A stretch of 64,000 bases of DNA from Stigmatella aurantiaca (GTDB taxonomy: Bacteria; Myxococcota; Myxococcia; Myxococcales; Myxococcaceae). The position numbers and the translations under genes were made by a program. Shown piece by piece: positions 25,787 through 34,331 of the stretch (positions are counted from its first letter, which is position 1; every line of letters begins with the position of its first letter). A model generated the notes under the pieces. It did no database searches, had not been told where the DNA came from, and saw nothing but the letters and a program-made list of their open reading frames with translations. The stretch covers positions 124,001-188,000 of the forward strand of contig NZ_FOAP01000011.1 of the NCBI RefSeq assembly GCF_900109545.1, read 5' to 3'.

Positions 25787-27534
25787 CGTCCCATCTCCAG
25801 CAGGGCCCTCCCGGCCTGCCGCATCCCCGCGGCATCCAGCCCCAGCTCCGAGCGCTGTGTCCGCGCGTCCCCATGCGGGACAAAGGCATCGGGCAGGCCC
25901 ATCAGCCGCACGCGCGGGGAAAGCCCCTGCGCGGCGTAGAGCTCCAGCACCGCGCTGCCCAGCCCGCCGCGAATCGTCCCCTCCTCCACCACCACCACGT
26001 GCCCGCACGCCGCGGCCTCCCGCAGGGCGGGCGCATCCAGCGGGCTCACCCAGCGCGCATCCAGCACGCTCCAGCCGGGCTCGCCTTGAGCGGCCTCCAG
26101 CGCGGCCAGGGCCAGCGGCCCCAGGGCCACCAGCGTGAGCCGCGGCGCCTCGGCCCGGCGCAACCAGCGGGCCCCCTGCACGGAGCCCGTCCCGGCCGCG
26201 TGCAGCTCCGGCGGCAGCGCGGGCAAGGTGCCCCGGGGAAAGCGGATGACGCTGGGCCCGGTCGCCGCGAGCGCGGTGGCCAGCATGGGCGCCACGTCCT
26301 CTCCCACCACCGGGGCCATCAAGGACAGCCCGGGCAGCGCCCGGAGGGACGAGACGTCGTACGTCCCCTGGTGCGTGGCGCCGTCCGCCCCCACGAGCCC
26401 CGCCCGGTCCACCGCGAAGACCACGGGCAGCCCGGGCAGGCACACGTCGTGGACCACCTGGTCGAACGCGCGCTGAAGGAAGGTGGAGTAGATGGCGCAC
26501 ACGGGCCGGGCCCCCGCCGCCGCGAGCCCCGCGCAGAAGGTGACGGCGTGCTGCTCGGCGATGCCCACGTCGTGCACGCGGTCCGGATAGCGGGCCTTCA
26601 GCCCCACCAGCGCGGAGCCCTCCAGCATGGCGGGCGTCACCACCACCACGCGGGGGTCCACGGCCATGGCGTCGTCCAGGGCGGCGGCGAAGGCCTCGCT
26701 GAAGGTGCGCTGGCCACCGCGCGAGCGCACGAGCTTCCCATCCCGCCACTCATAGGGCCCCATGGCGTGGCCGCGCGTCTGCGTGTCCGCCTCCGCGGGG
26801 GGAAAGCCGCGGCCCTTCTGGGTCATCGCGTGCACCACCACCGGCCGGGAGGACTGGCGCGCCTCGCGCAGCACCGGCAGCAGCGCCCCCAGGTCATGCC
26901 CATCCACCGGCCCCAGGTAGGTGAAGCCCAGGGCCTCGAAGAAGGCGCGGGCCTGCCGGGTGCGCAGGAGCGCCGGAATGGCGCCCACGTTGGCCGAGAT
27001 GGACATCTGGTTGTCGTTGAGCAGCACCACCAGCGGCAGGTGCGAGCCGCCCGCGTTGTTCAGCCCCTCGAAGGACAGCCCTCCGGTGAGCGCCCCGTCG
27101 CCCAGCACGGCCACCACGTGCCCGGCGCGGCCCAGCTGGCGCCGGCCCTGGAGCATGCCGAGCGCGGCGGAGACGGCGGTGCAGGAGTGGCCCGCGGCGA
27201 GCGCGTCCAGGGGGCTCTCGCGCGGATCCAGGAAGGGCGCGATGCCACCGGCCTGCCGGAGCGTGCCCATGCGCTCGCGCCGCCCCGTGAGCAGCTTGTG
27301 CGCATAGGCCTGGTGCCCCACATCGAAGAGCAGTGCGTCCTGGGGGGAGTGGAACACCCGGTGCAGGGCCACCACCAGCTCCACGGCCCCCAGGGAGGCC
27401 CCGAGGTGGCCGCCCACGCGGCCACACACGGTGATGATCTCCTCCCGGAGCTCCTCGCACAGTTGCGGCAGGCCGGACTCGGGAAGGCTCCGGACGTCCG
27501 CGGGCGAGAGAATTCGCGGGAGGAGCCCCGTCAC
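25783..27534 (-). CDS. dxs: 1-deoxy-D-xylulose-5-phosphate synthase, unusually short
   Basis: The 583-residue thiamine-diphosphate enzyme condenses pyruvate and glyceraldehyde 3-phosphate. Conserved landmarks include GGHLGASLG with the catalytic His, DVGHQAYAHKLLTGR, the ThDP motif GDGALTGGLSFEGLNNAG, GPVDGHD, and the transketolase centre VGADGATHQG. It is about 40 residues shorter than usual. The segment between SANVGAI and FFEALGF is only about a dozen residues, where E. coli DXS has a long flexible loop. GTG at 27534 overlaps the ispA stop as GTGA, so upstream in-frame sequence belongs to ispA. The product serves isoprenoids, thiamine and PLP. Confidence 0.9.
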   Translation of the reverse strand: MTGLLPRILSPADVRSLPESGLPQLCEELREEIITVCGRVGGHLGASLGAVELVVALHRVFHSPQDALLFDVGHQAYAHKLLTGRRERMGTLRQAGGIAPFLDPRESPLDALAAGHSCTAVSAALGMLQGRRQLGRAGHVVAVLGDGALTGGLSFEGLNNAGGSHLPLVVLLNDNQMSISANVGAIPALLRTRQARAFFEALGFTYLGPVDGHDLGALLPVLREARQSSRPVVVHAMTQKGRGFPPAEADTQTRGHAMGPYEWRDGKLVRSRGGQRTFSEAFAAALDDAMAVDPRVVVVTPAMLEGSALVGLKARYPDRVHDVGIAEQHAVTFCAGLAAAGARPVCAIYSTFLQRAFDQVVHDVCLPGLPVVFAVDRAGLVGADGATHQGTYDVSSLRALPGLSLMAPVVGEDVAPMLATALAATGPSVIRFPRGTLPALPPELHAAGTGSVQGARWLRRAEAPRLTLVALGPLALAALEAAQGEPGWSVLDARWVSPLDAPALREAAACGHVVVVEEGTIRGGLGSAVLELYAAQGLSPRVRLMGLPDAFVPHGDARTQRSELGLDAAGMRQAGRALLEMGR

Positions 27535-28424
27535 GACCTCCGCTCCACCACGTAGCGGGCGAGCGCCGCCAGCGGCCCCCCCGCCCCTTCCAGCGGCTCC
27601 ACGGCGGCCACGGCCTCGGCCACCTTGTCCGCGGCCATCTTCCGGGACGCCTCCATGCCCACCACCGCCGGGAAGGTGAAGCGGCCCGCGGCCGAGTCCG
27701 CCCCCACGGGCTTGCCCATCGTCTCGGCGGTCGCCGTCACGTCCAGGATGTCGTCGGCGATCTGGAAGGCCAGGCCGATGGCATCGCCATAGGTGGTCGC
27801 CCGGGCGAGCGCATCCGCGCTGCCCCCTGCGCCCAGCACGCCCATGCGGCAGGAGGCGCGCAGCAGCGCCCCGGTCTTCATCCGGTGCAGGCGCGTGAGG
27901 TAGTCCAGGTGCGCGGGCCGGTCCTCGGCCACATCCAGCACCTGTCCGCCCACCATGCCCGCCGCGCCCGCGGCCTGGGCCAGCTCGCCGCACAGCAGCC
28001 CGCGAACCGCCTCCGGCCCCGAGCCCAGCAGCGTGAAGGCCTCCGTGAGGAGCGCATCGCCCGCGAGCAGCGCCAGCCCCTCGCCATACACCTTGTGGTT
28101 GGTGGGGCGGCCCCGGCGCAGGTCGTCGTTGTCCATGGACGGCAGGTCGTCATGCACCAGCGAGTAGGTGTGGATGTACTCCACGGCGCACGCCGCGTCC
28201 TCGACCGGGCCCAGCGTGGTGCTCTGCCGGGAGGTGGCCTCGGCGAACGTCAGGCACAGCACCGGCCGCAGGCGCTTGCCGCCCGCCAGCAGCGAGTAGC
28301 GCATCGACTCCGCCAGGCGCGGGGGCGTTCCCGCGGGCTCCAGCCGGTCGGCGCGGGCCTTCAACAAGGCCTCGACGCGAGCCTGCTGGGTGGCGAGAAA
28401 GGACTCCAGGTCAAAGGTGCTCAT
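27531..28424 (-). CDS. ispA: polyprenyl diphosphate synthase, farnesyl type (IspA)
   Basis: The 297-residue cytosolic prenyltransferase has the first Asp-rich motif in LVHDDLPSMDNDDLRRGRPT and the second in FQIADDILDVT. Those features, the residues just before the first motif and the length all fit short-chain farnesyl or geranylgeranyl diphosphate synthases. It builds FPP from IPP and DMAPP. The start overlaps the response regulator stop as ATGA, and the stop overlaps dxs. FPP is the substrate of the squalene synthase about 8 kb away. Chain length is inferred. Confidence 0.9.
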   Translation of the reverse strand: MSTFDLESFLATQQARVEALLKARADRLEPAGTPPRLAESMRYSLLAGGKRLRPVLCLTFAEATSRQSTTLGPVEDAACAVEYIHTYSLVHDDLPSMDNDDLRRGRPTNHKVYGEGLALLAGDALLTEAFTLLGSGPEAVRGLLCGELAQAAGAAGMVGGQVLDVAEDRPAHLDYLTRLHRMKTGALLRASCRMGVLGAGGSADALARATTYGDAIGLAFQIADDILDVTATAETMGKPVGADSAAGRFTFPAVVGMEASRKMAADKVAEAVAAVEPLEGAGGPLAALARYVVERRS

Positions 28425-28834
28425 GAACGTTCACTCTCCTCGGGCTCGGGGGACGGTATCAGCTGACGGATGCGCAGGATGAGCTTGTTGAGGTCCAGGG
28501 GTTTGACGAAGTAGTCGGCGGCCCCCGCCTCGATGCCCCGCCGCCGGTCCTCCGGCTCGCCCCGCCCGCTGATGAAGACGACGGGGATGTCCCGGAAGCT
28601 CTCGTTCTTCTTCACCGCCTTGCACAGCTCGAACCCGTCGATCCAGGACATGTTCACGTCCAGGAGGATGAGGTGCGGGCGCCGCAGCTGCAGCGAGGAG
28701 ATCAACCTCAGGCCGTTGGCCGCGCTCGACACATCGAAGCCTTCCACTTCGAGCGCCATCGAGAGCAGCTCCCGCGTGTCGCGGTCGTCATCGACGATGA
28801 TGATTCTGGGATTCTCGGTGCTGGGCTTCTCCAT
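28421..28834 (-). CDS. single-domain response regulator
   Basis: This 137-residue protein is a stand-alone receiver domain. The acidic pocket is RIIIVDDDRDTREL, the phosphorylated Asp is in LILLDVNMSWIDGFE, the Thr/Ser switch position is FISGRG and the Lys is in YFVKPLD. It has no output domain, so it must act by protein contact or in a phosphorelay. ATG at 28834 is chosen; a TTG at 28861 would overlap xseB. It is wedged between xseB and ispA, an unusual insertion into a common gene order. Its cognate kinase is not evident, although the hybrid kinase at 8.3-10.8 kb is one candidate. Confidence 0.85.
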   Translation of the reverse strand: MEKPSTENPRIIIVDDDRDTRELLSMALEVEGFDVSSAANGLRLISSLQLRRPHLILLDVNMSWIDGFELCKAVKKNESFRDIPVVFISGRGEPEDRRRGIEAGAADYFVKPLDLNKLILRIRQLIPSPEPEESERS

Positions 28835-28857
28835 GGCGCTCCCAGGAGGGGCTTCCC

Positions 28858-29181
28858 TCAAAACGGAACATCGTCTTCGGGGGGACTCTTCGCCGCGGAG
28901 GACTTGGGGACCGCCGCGGAGACGGGACGGGCGGCGGCGGCCAGGGGGGCGACGGTGTCCCGCCCCTCCTCGTCCACCAGGAGCTGCTCGATGCGCTGCT
29001 CCGCCTCGTTGAGGAGCTTCTCGCCCCGGCGCACCAGGCGGATGCCCTCCTCGAAGGCCTTGAGGGACTCCTCCAGCGACAGCGAGCCGCCCTCCAGCTT
29101 CACCACCATCTCTTCCAGCCGGGACACCACATCCCCGTACTGCTCCGGTGCTGGCTCCTCCACCACCTTTGACTTCGCCAC
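28858..29181 (-). CDS. xseB: exodeoxyribonuclease VII small subunit XseB
   Basis: The 107-residue protein has the XseB helical core [20 protein letters not shown] with [16 protein letters not shown]. An Ala/Pro-rich tail makes it somewhat longer than the usual 80 residues. GTG at 29181 is chosen because GGAGGAG lies 6 bp upstream; a longer reading from a GTG at 29232 has no good ribosome site. It works with XseA in degrading single-stranded DNA in mismatch and recombination repair. xseA ends 84 bp upstream. Confidence 0.87.
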   Translation of the reverse strand: MAKSKVVEEPAPEQYGDVVSRLEEMVVKLEGGSLSLEESLKAFEEGIRLVRRGEKLLNEAEQRIEQLLVDEEGRDTVAPLAAAARPVSAAVPKSSAAKSPPEDDVPF

Positions 29182-29265
29182 GTCCGACTCCTCCACCACC
29201 GTGAAGATTGGGCGCGGGACTCTAAAGGACACCCTTGCCCGGGGCCAGCCTGGACTGTACGCCCG

Positions 29266-31002
29266 TCAGCAGTCCGTGGGCCCCTTCACGGCGGTGACGG
29301 TGGCTTCGACTTCCTCGCAACTGCCGAGCGTCCGGGCGCCGTTGTTGGCGAACTTGATGCCCAGCAGCGTGCCCGGCTGCACATCGGAGATGGAACGCAC
29401 CACCGCCCCATCGCTCTTCCGGAAGGTGACGGCATAGCCCCGGGACATGACCTTCAGCGGGCTCAGCGCGTCGAGCTGCGCCGCCAGCCGCTGGAAGCGG
29501 GCCTGGGACTCGGAGAGCGCCTGGGCCTGGAGGGCAAGCAGGCGGGCCCTGCCGGCGGCCACCCGGGCGCGCTCCGCGGCCACCCGCAGGGTGGGCGAGG
29601 ACCGCTCCAGCCCCAGCCGTCCCTTGGCCAGCTCCGCCCGCCGGGAGGCCACGCCCTGCCGCAGCGCCTCCTGGAGCCGGGCCGACAGTTGCAGCAGGTG
29701 GGCCCGCTGTTCGCCCAGCCGGGCCTGGGGGCGGGCCCGCTGGAGCCGCTCTTGCAGCCCCCGGAGCCCCTCGCGCTTCATGCGCAGCGCGGGGCGCAGG
29801 GCGCGCATCATCTCCTCGAGCTGCTCGGACAGGTGCAGGCGCTCCTGGCCCAGGCGCCGGCGGGGGTCCACCAGCCGCCCGGCCAGGTGCCCCTGGCGCT
29901 CGCGCAGCTCCAGCAACCTCCGCTCCGCCGCCTGGCGCAGGCGCGCGGCATGGGTGTCCAGCGTCAGCTCCAGATCGCTGAGCACCGGGGCCAGCCGCTC
30001 CGCCGCGGCGCTCGGCGTGGGCGCCCGGTAGTCCGCCACGAAGTCCGAGATGGTGAAGTCGATCTCGTGCCCGATGGCCGACACCACCGGCACCGGCGAG
30101 GCGTGAATGGCCCGCGCCACGGCCTCCTCGTTGAACGTCCAGAGGTCCTCGACCGAGCCTCCGCCGCGGGTGACGACGATGACGTCCACGTCCGTGCGGC
30201 CCAGGCGCGCGATGGCCCGGGCCACCTCCGCCGCGGAGCCCTCGCCCTGCACGCGCGCATCACACACCAGCACGCTCATGCGCGGGTGGCGCGAGGACAG
30301 CACGCGCAGGAAGTCCTGGAGCGCCGCGCCCGTGCGGCTCGTCACCACGCCGATGCGCCGGGGCAGGAAAGGCAGCGGGCGGGGCGGACGGATGCGGCGG
30401 CTGCCGATGAGCCCCTCTGCCGCCAGGCGCTCCTTGAGCTGCTCGAAGGCCAGCGCGAGCGCACCCTCCCCCACCGGCTCCAGCTTCTGGACGATGAGGC
30501 TGTAGCGGCCCTGGGGCGCGTACACATCCACGCTGCCCTCGGCCACCACCTCCAGGCCATCCCGGAGGGCAAAGCGCATCCGGGCGGCCTGCGAGGCCCA
30601 CAGCTTGGCATCGATGGAGGCCTCCACGTCCTTCAAGGAGAAGTAGAGGTGGCCCCGCGCATTGGCGCCCCGGAAGCCGGAGACTTCTCCCCGGACGATG
30701 ACCCGCGGGTAGCGCGACTCGATGGTCTCCTTGAGCTGGCGCGTGAGCTCGCCCACCGACAGCACGGACCGCGCGGCACGAGGCGGGGCCCCGGGCAGCG
30801 AGGGCAGGAGCGTGGACGCCTCGGCCGCAAGCTCCGGAGGCTTCGCGGACGCAGGAGTCTTCCCCGGGAGCGTCGCCTGGGCCGCGGGCTCCTTGCTGGC
30901 GGGAGCCTGCACGGGCAAGGGCGCGAGGACGCCCCCGAACAGATCCCCCTGCCCCGCCTCCTCGGGAGGCCCGTCTCCCGCCGCACCCCGGCGCCGCTTC
31001 AT
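29266..31002 (-). CDS. xseA: exodeoxyribonuclease VII large subunit XseA
   Basis: This 578-residue protein has an OB-fold DNA-binding domain at about residues 85-175 (VSGFRGANARGHLYFSLKD). The catalytic core carries VVTSRTGAALQDFL, VTRGGGSVEDLWTFNEE and GHEIDFTISDFVADYRAPTP, all XseA hallmarks. A long coiled-coil region completes it. An extra N-terminal extension of about 75 residues, rich in Ala and Pro, is not usual for the family and may be disordered. The start overlaps the stop of the FHA/TPR gene by 4 bp, which couples the Tad-associated block to this DNA-repair gene. Confidence 0.92.
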   Translation of the reverse strand: MKRRRGAAGDGPPEEAGQGDLFGGVLAPLPVQAPASKEPAAQATLPGKTPASAKPPELAAEASTLLPSLPGAPPRAARSVLSVGELTRQLKETIESRYPRVIVRGEVSGFRGANARGHLYFSLKDVEASIDAKLWASQAARMRFALRDGLEVVAEGSVDVYAPQGRYSLIVQKLEPVGEGALALAFEQLKERLAAEGLIGSRRIRPPRPLPFLPRRIGVVTSRTGAALQDFLRVLSSRHPRMSVLVCDARVQGEGSAAEVARAIARLGRTDVDVIVVTRGGGSVEDLWTFNEEAVARAIHASPVPVVSAIGHEIDFTISDFVADYRAPTPSAAAERLAPVLSDLELTLDTHAARLRQAAERRLLELRERQGHLAGRLVDPRRRLGQERLHLSEQLEEMMRALRPALRMKREGLRGLQERLQRARPQARLGEQRAHLLQLSARLQEALRQGVASRRAELAKGRLGLERSSPTLRVAAERARVAAGRARLLALQAQALSESQARFQRLAAQLDALSPLKVMSRGYAVTFRKSDGAVVRSISDVQPGTLLGIKFANNGARTLGSCEEVEATVTAVKGPTDC

Positions 31003-32744
31003 CTGGAGATCTTCTCGAGCCAGGTCTTCGCCTTCCCGTGCGTCTCGTCATCCGCCGGCGTCATGGAGATGACCTCCTTGAACTTCGGGATGGCATCCTC
31101 GGGGTTGGCGTCCTTGAGGGCGTAGGCCTGCATGTAGATGTCCTTCGCCTTCATCCTCAGGTCGTTGAGCAGGTTGGTGGCCCCCACATGGCCGGGGTCG
31201 GCCTGGAGCGTCCGGCGCGCGTACTCCACGGCGCGCGCCCACTGACCCGACGTCTTCGCGCTCGAAGCGCTCTTGTAGAAGATGTTCGCCGCGCGCGTGC
31301 CGGCATTGCGCGCCATGGTGCTGGGCCCGCGGCCTTCGGTGATCTCCTTGTCGAGCGCCAGCAGGCGCGAGAGCCCCTTGGCGTCTAGGTCCTCCATCCG
31401 CTTGTAGAGGGAGCCGAACTCCGTCATGTCCTTGAGGATGGACTTGCACTTGGGCGTCTTGGAGACGCACGTGTTGATGAGCGCCACCGCGCCCGACAGG
31501 TCTCCATCGACAAAGCGGGTGACGCCCTGCTCCCAGGGCTTGCCGGGATTGGGCGGGGGCGGCGGCGGCGGCGGCCGGTCGCGGATCTCGATGAGCCGCA
31601 CGGCCTCCTCGTTGAGCAGCTTCGCGTCGCGGTGCGACTCGAAGGCCGCCAGCACATCGTCGGTGATGCGCTTGGCCTCATCGATCTGCTTCTGATCCAA
31701 CAGCTTGCGCGCCTCGCGGGCCTGCGCGTCCCCGGCGTCCCGGAGGCTGCGCTTGAGCAGGCTCACCTGCTCGAACATCTGCGTGTCCTGCGTCACCTTG
31801 GCCAGCTCGGCCTGGGCCACGCCCAGCTTCTTCTCCTTGAGCGCGGTGCTGGCCGCCGTGAGGTGCTTCTGGTTGGGAATCTCCTTCTCGGCCCGGTCCA
31901 GGTAGTCCTTCAGGCCGCCCATCTCGGGCTCCAGGGACTGGAGCTCCACGAGCTTGTCCCGGGCTTCGATCCAGCGGCCCTCGCGCACCAGGTTCTTCGC
32001 CTCCTGGAAGATGCCCCCGAGCTGGGCGCGGCGGTCCGCCTCGAGGCGGGCCTGGTTCTGGCGCTGGGTGGCGAGATTGCCCTGGCGGACCTGCAGGGCC
32101 ACGAGCCCCAGCACCGCCAGCAGGGCCACGCCTCCAATGGCCCCCATGAGGATCTTCTTCTTGCGCGCCTCGACGGGGTCCACCGGCTTGGGCGGCGTGG
32201 CCCGGGACGAGCGCACGCGCTCGGGACGGGAGGGCCCGGGCCCGGAGGCCCCGGCGGAGGGGCGCGGCCGCGCGGGCGCGGGCGCGAGGGGCACCATCAT
32301 CGTCGCGTTGGACATGTCCGAGAACGTCACCTCGGTGTCCCCCAGGGTGATGATGTCCCCGTTGCCCAGCGGCACCTCGTCGGTGATCTGCTCACCGTTG
32401 ACGAGGGTGCCGTTGCCGGAGCCCAGGTCGCTGACCTTCCACCCGCTGTCATCGCGGCGCAGCAGGATGTGGTTGCGCGAGACGGAGGAGTCCTGGATGC
32501 AGATGGCCGCTTCCTTGGAGCGCCCGACGACGTACTCCTCCTCCAGCAGCACGAACTCCTCGCCCTCCACGGGCCCGGCGGACACCACCAGCTTGGCGGC
32601 ACCCGAGGACGGGGAAGGCGTCCGGGCGGGCGCGGAGGTGCCCGCCCTGCGCGCGGGCCGCTGCGCCCCAGTCCCACCCGGAGCGCCGCCGGAGGAACTG
32701 CCAGAGGCCGAGGGCCTTCTGCGCGGCGGAGGAGAGTTCGACAT
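30999..32744 (-). CDS. FHA-domain membrane protein with TPR-like C-terminal region
   Basis: The 581-residue product begins with about 50 low-complexity residues. An FHA domain follows at about residues 55-140, with YVVGRSKEAAICIQ, SSVSRNHI and LGSGNGTLVNG, which has the residues that bind phosphothreonine. One transmembrane helix lies near residue 200 (LMGAIGGVALLAVLGLVAL). The last 350 residues are helical and repeat-like, probably periplasmic TPR units. It would let a Ser/Thr kinase signal inside the cell reach an envelope machine. The neighbours tadC, tadB and cpaB suggest the Tad apparatus. A 39-bp gap separates it from the second FHA gene. Confidence 0.85.
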   Translation of the reverse strand: MSNSPPPRRRPSASGSSSGGAPGGTGAQRPARRAGTSAPARTPSPSSGAAKLVVSAGPVEGEEFVLLEEEYVVGRSKEAAICIQDSSVSRNHILLRRDDSGWKVSDLGSGNGTLVNGEQITDEVPLGNGDIITLGDTEVTFSDMSNATMMVPLAPAPARPRPSAGASGPGPSRPERVRSSRATPPKPVDPVEARKKKILMGAIGGVALLAVLGLVALQVRQGNLATQRQNQARLEADRRAQLGGIFQEAKNLVREGRWIEARDKLVELQSLEPEMGGLKDYLDRAEKEIPNQKHLTAASTALKEKKLGVAQAELAKVTQDTQMFEQVSLLKRSLRDAGDAQAREARKLLDQKQIDEAKRITDDVLAAFESHRDAKLLNEEAVRLIEIRDRPPPPPPPPNPGKPWEQGVTRFVDGDLSGAVALINTCVSKTPKCKSILKDMTEFGSLYKRMEDLDAKGLSRLLALDKEITEGRGPSTMARNAGTRAANIFYKSASSAKTSGQWARAVEYARRTLQADPGHVGATNLLNDLRMKAKDIYMQAYALKDANPEDAIPKFKEVISMTPADDETHGKAKTWLEKISR

Positions 32745-32783
32745 GATGAGTCACCACTTCCTGCAAATACGGGGGGTACGAGC

Positions 32784-34328
32784 CTACATCGGCAGGCCGT
32801 ACTCGACAGCCTTCTCGATGGCGAGATTGTGGCAGCGATGCTCGGTGGTAGGGAAGCGCCTCTTGACTTCCTCCACGGTGAACACCGCCCGGTCGCCATC
32901 CCGGAACTGCACGCTTCGCTGGAAATCGAGCATCAGCTTGCGGCACTGCTGGTCCAGCTCGGCGCCCGTCTGCATGAGCGCATGGCGGACGTCCTGGTAC
33001 AGCTCCGGCTTCTCGTCCAGCGCCTCCAGGGTGAGCCACGCCGAACGGTAGGCCTTCCAGGCCTTGAAGAGGTTGTCCGAGCCCACATCCCTCAGCTCCC
33101 GGAAGCGCCTCCCCTGGCCCTCCTCTTTCCGGGCCTTGGCCAGGAGCTGCTCGGGGGGCAGCTCGGGCACGGGGATGACCTCCACATACACGTTCCAGAT
33201 GCGCCAGCCCTCGCGGCCCGGGGGGTTGAGCACGTTGTCGAAGACGATCTGGTTGCGCTCGCTGCGCTTGAGCAGCGGAATGGCGAGGAGCTGCTCGATC
33301 TCCCGCTCGGCGGCGGTGGCGGTATCGGGGGGCACCCAGCCCTGCTGAACGCCGTTGAGGCTGATGCTCACCTCCTCCTCGGAGATGAAGTTGGCCTGGT
33401 AGTGCAGCACCACCACCGCCCGGGTAGGCGAGACGAACTCGAACTCGAACGCCTTGAGGTCCGGGCGTGTCCACACCACCCCTTCGCCCAGCCCGAAGGA
33501 CTCGGTCAGGGGCCGGAGGCTCAGCACCGAGGGCTCTGGCCCCAGCGGCCGGGAGCTCCCCTCGGGCCGGAACACCGCCGCGAGCATGAAGGCAATCGTC
33601 CCCACGAGCAGCGCCGCGGCCCCGCCCGCGAGCACCTTGCCGCGGGGGGAGAGCTGGCCCCAGGCCAGCCGGAGCTGCCCGCCCAACGTCTTGCCCAGCT
33701 GCCGGCGGAGGCGGGCGCGCTCCGCGGCGGACATCTCCCCAGGCACCGGCTTCGCGGCCGGGCGCGCGGGCACCGGCACGGGAGGCCGCGCGGTGCGCAG
33801 CGGCAGGGGCATCTCGATGAGCGTGGGGGCATTGCCCGGAAGCCGGCGGGCGGGCTCGGGCTCCTCCGGAACCAGCACCTCCTCGGTGACGGTGCGGTGC
33901 GGCCCCGTGTCCTCCGCCTCGATGACACGCATCTCCTGCTCGGTCTGGGCGCGGGTCAGCCGGGCCGTGGGGCGCTCCGGCGGGGCCTTCGGGGCCTCGG
34001 GCGGGGGCACCACCACGGGCCGCTCGGGGGCCAGCGGGGTGAAGACGAACTCCACCGGCCCCACCACGAGCCGGTCCCCGCCCCGCAGCTCCTGCTCCTT
34101 CTGCTGGGGCAGCGGCTTGCCGTTGAGCAGGGTGCCGTTGGCGCTGCCCAGCTCCACCACGAAGTACTTACCGCCCCGCGCGAGGATGCGCAGGTGGCGG
34201 CGGGAGACACCGTGCTCGTGCAGGACGATCTCGTTCTCGGCGGCGCGGCCGATCCGAACCTCGTCCTCCTCGAAGGAGATCTCCTGCCCTTCCTGGGGCC
34301 CTCTCGCGATGAGCAGCCGGACCCCCAG
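32784..34328 (-). CDS. FHA-domain membrane protein with probable CTG start
   Basis: The 514-residue protein starts with an FHA domain at residues 1-95: VRIGRAAENEIVL, HGVSRRHLRIL and LGSANGTLLNG. A Pro-rich linker follows, then one transmembrane helix near residue 235 (GGAAALLVGTIAFMLAAVF) and a periplasmic domain of about 260 residues without a recognised family. No ATG, GTG or TTG exists between the tadC stop and the middle of the FHA domain (GTG at 34160). CTG at 34328 is preceded by GGAGGA with 6-bp spacing and gives a complete FHA domain, so I take it as the start. The gene begins 3 bp after tadC and probably serves the same machine. Confidence 0.78.
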   Translation of the reverse strand: MGVRLLIARGPQEGQEISFEEDEVRIGRAAENEIVLHEHGVSRRHLRILARGGKYFVVELGSANGTLLNGKPLPQQKEQELRGGDRLVVGPVEFVFTPLAPERPVVVPPPEAPKAPPERPTARLTRAQTEQEMRVIEAEDTGPHRTVTEEVLVPEEPEPARRLPGNAPTLIEMPLPLRTARPPVPVPARPAAKPVPGEMSAAERARLRRQLGKTLGGQLRLAWGQLSPRGKVLAGGAAALLVGTIAFMLAAVFRPEGSSRPLGPEPSVLSLRPLTESFGLGEGVVWTRPDLKAFEFEFVSPTRAVVVLHYQANFISEEEVSISLNGVQQGWVPPDTATAAEREIEQLLAIPLLKRSERNQIVFDNVLNPPGREGWRIWNVYVEVIPVPELPPEQLLAKARKEEGQGRRFRELRDVGSDNLFKAWKAYRSAWLTLEALDEKPELYQDVRHALMQTGAELDQQCRKLMLDFQRSVQFRDGDRAVFTVEEVKRRFPTTEHRCHNLAIEKAVEYGLPM

Positions 34329-34331
34329 GGC

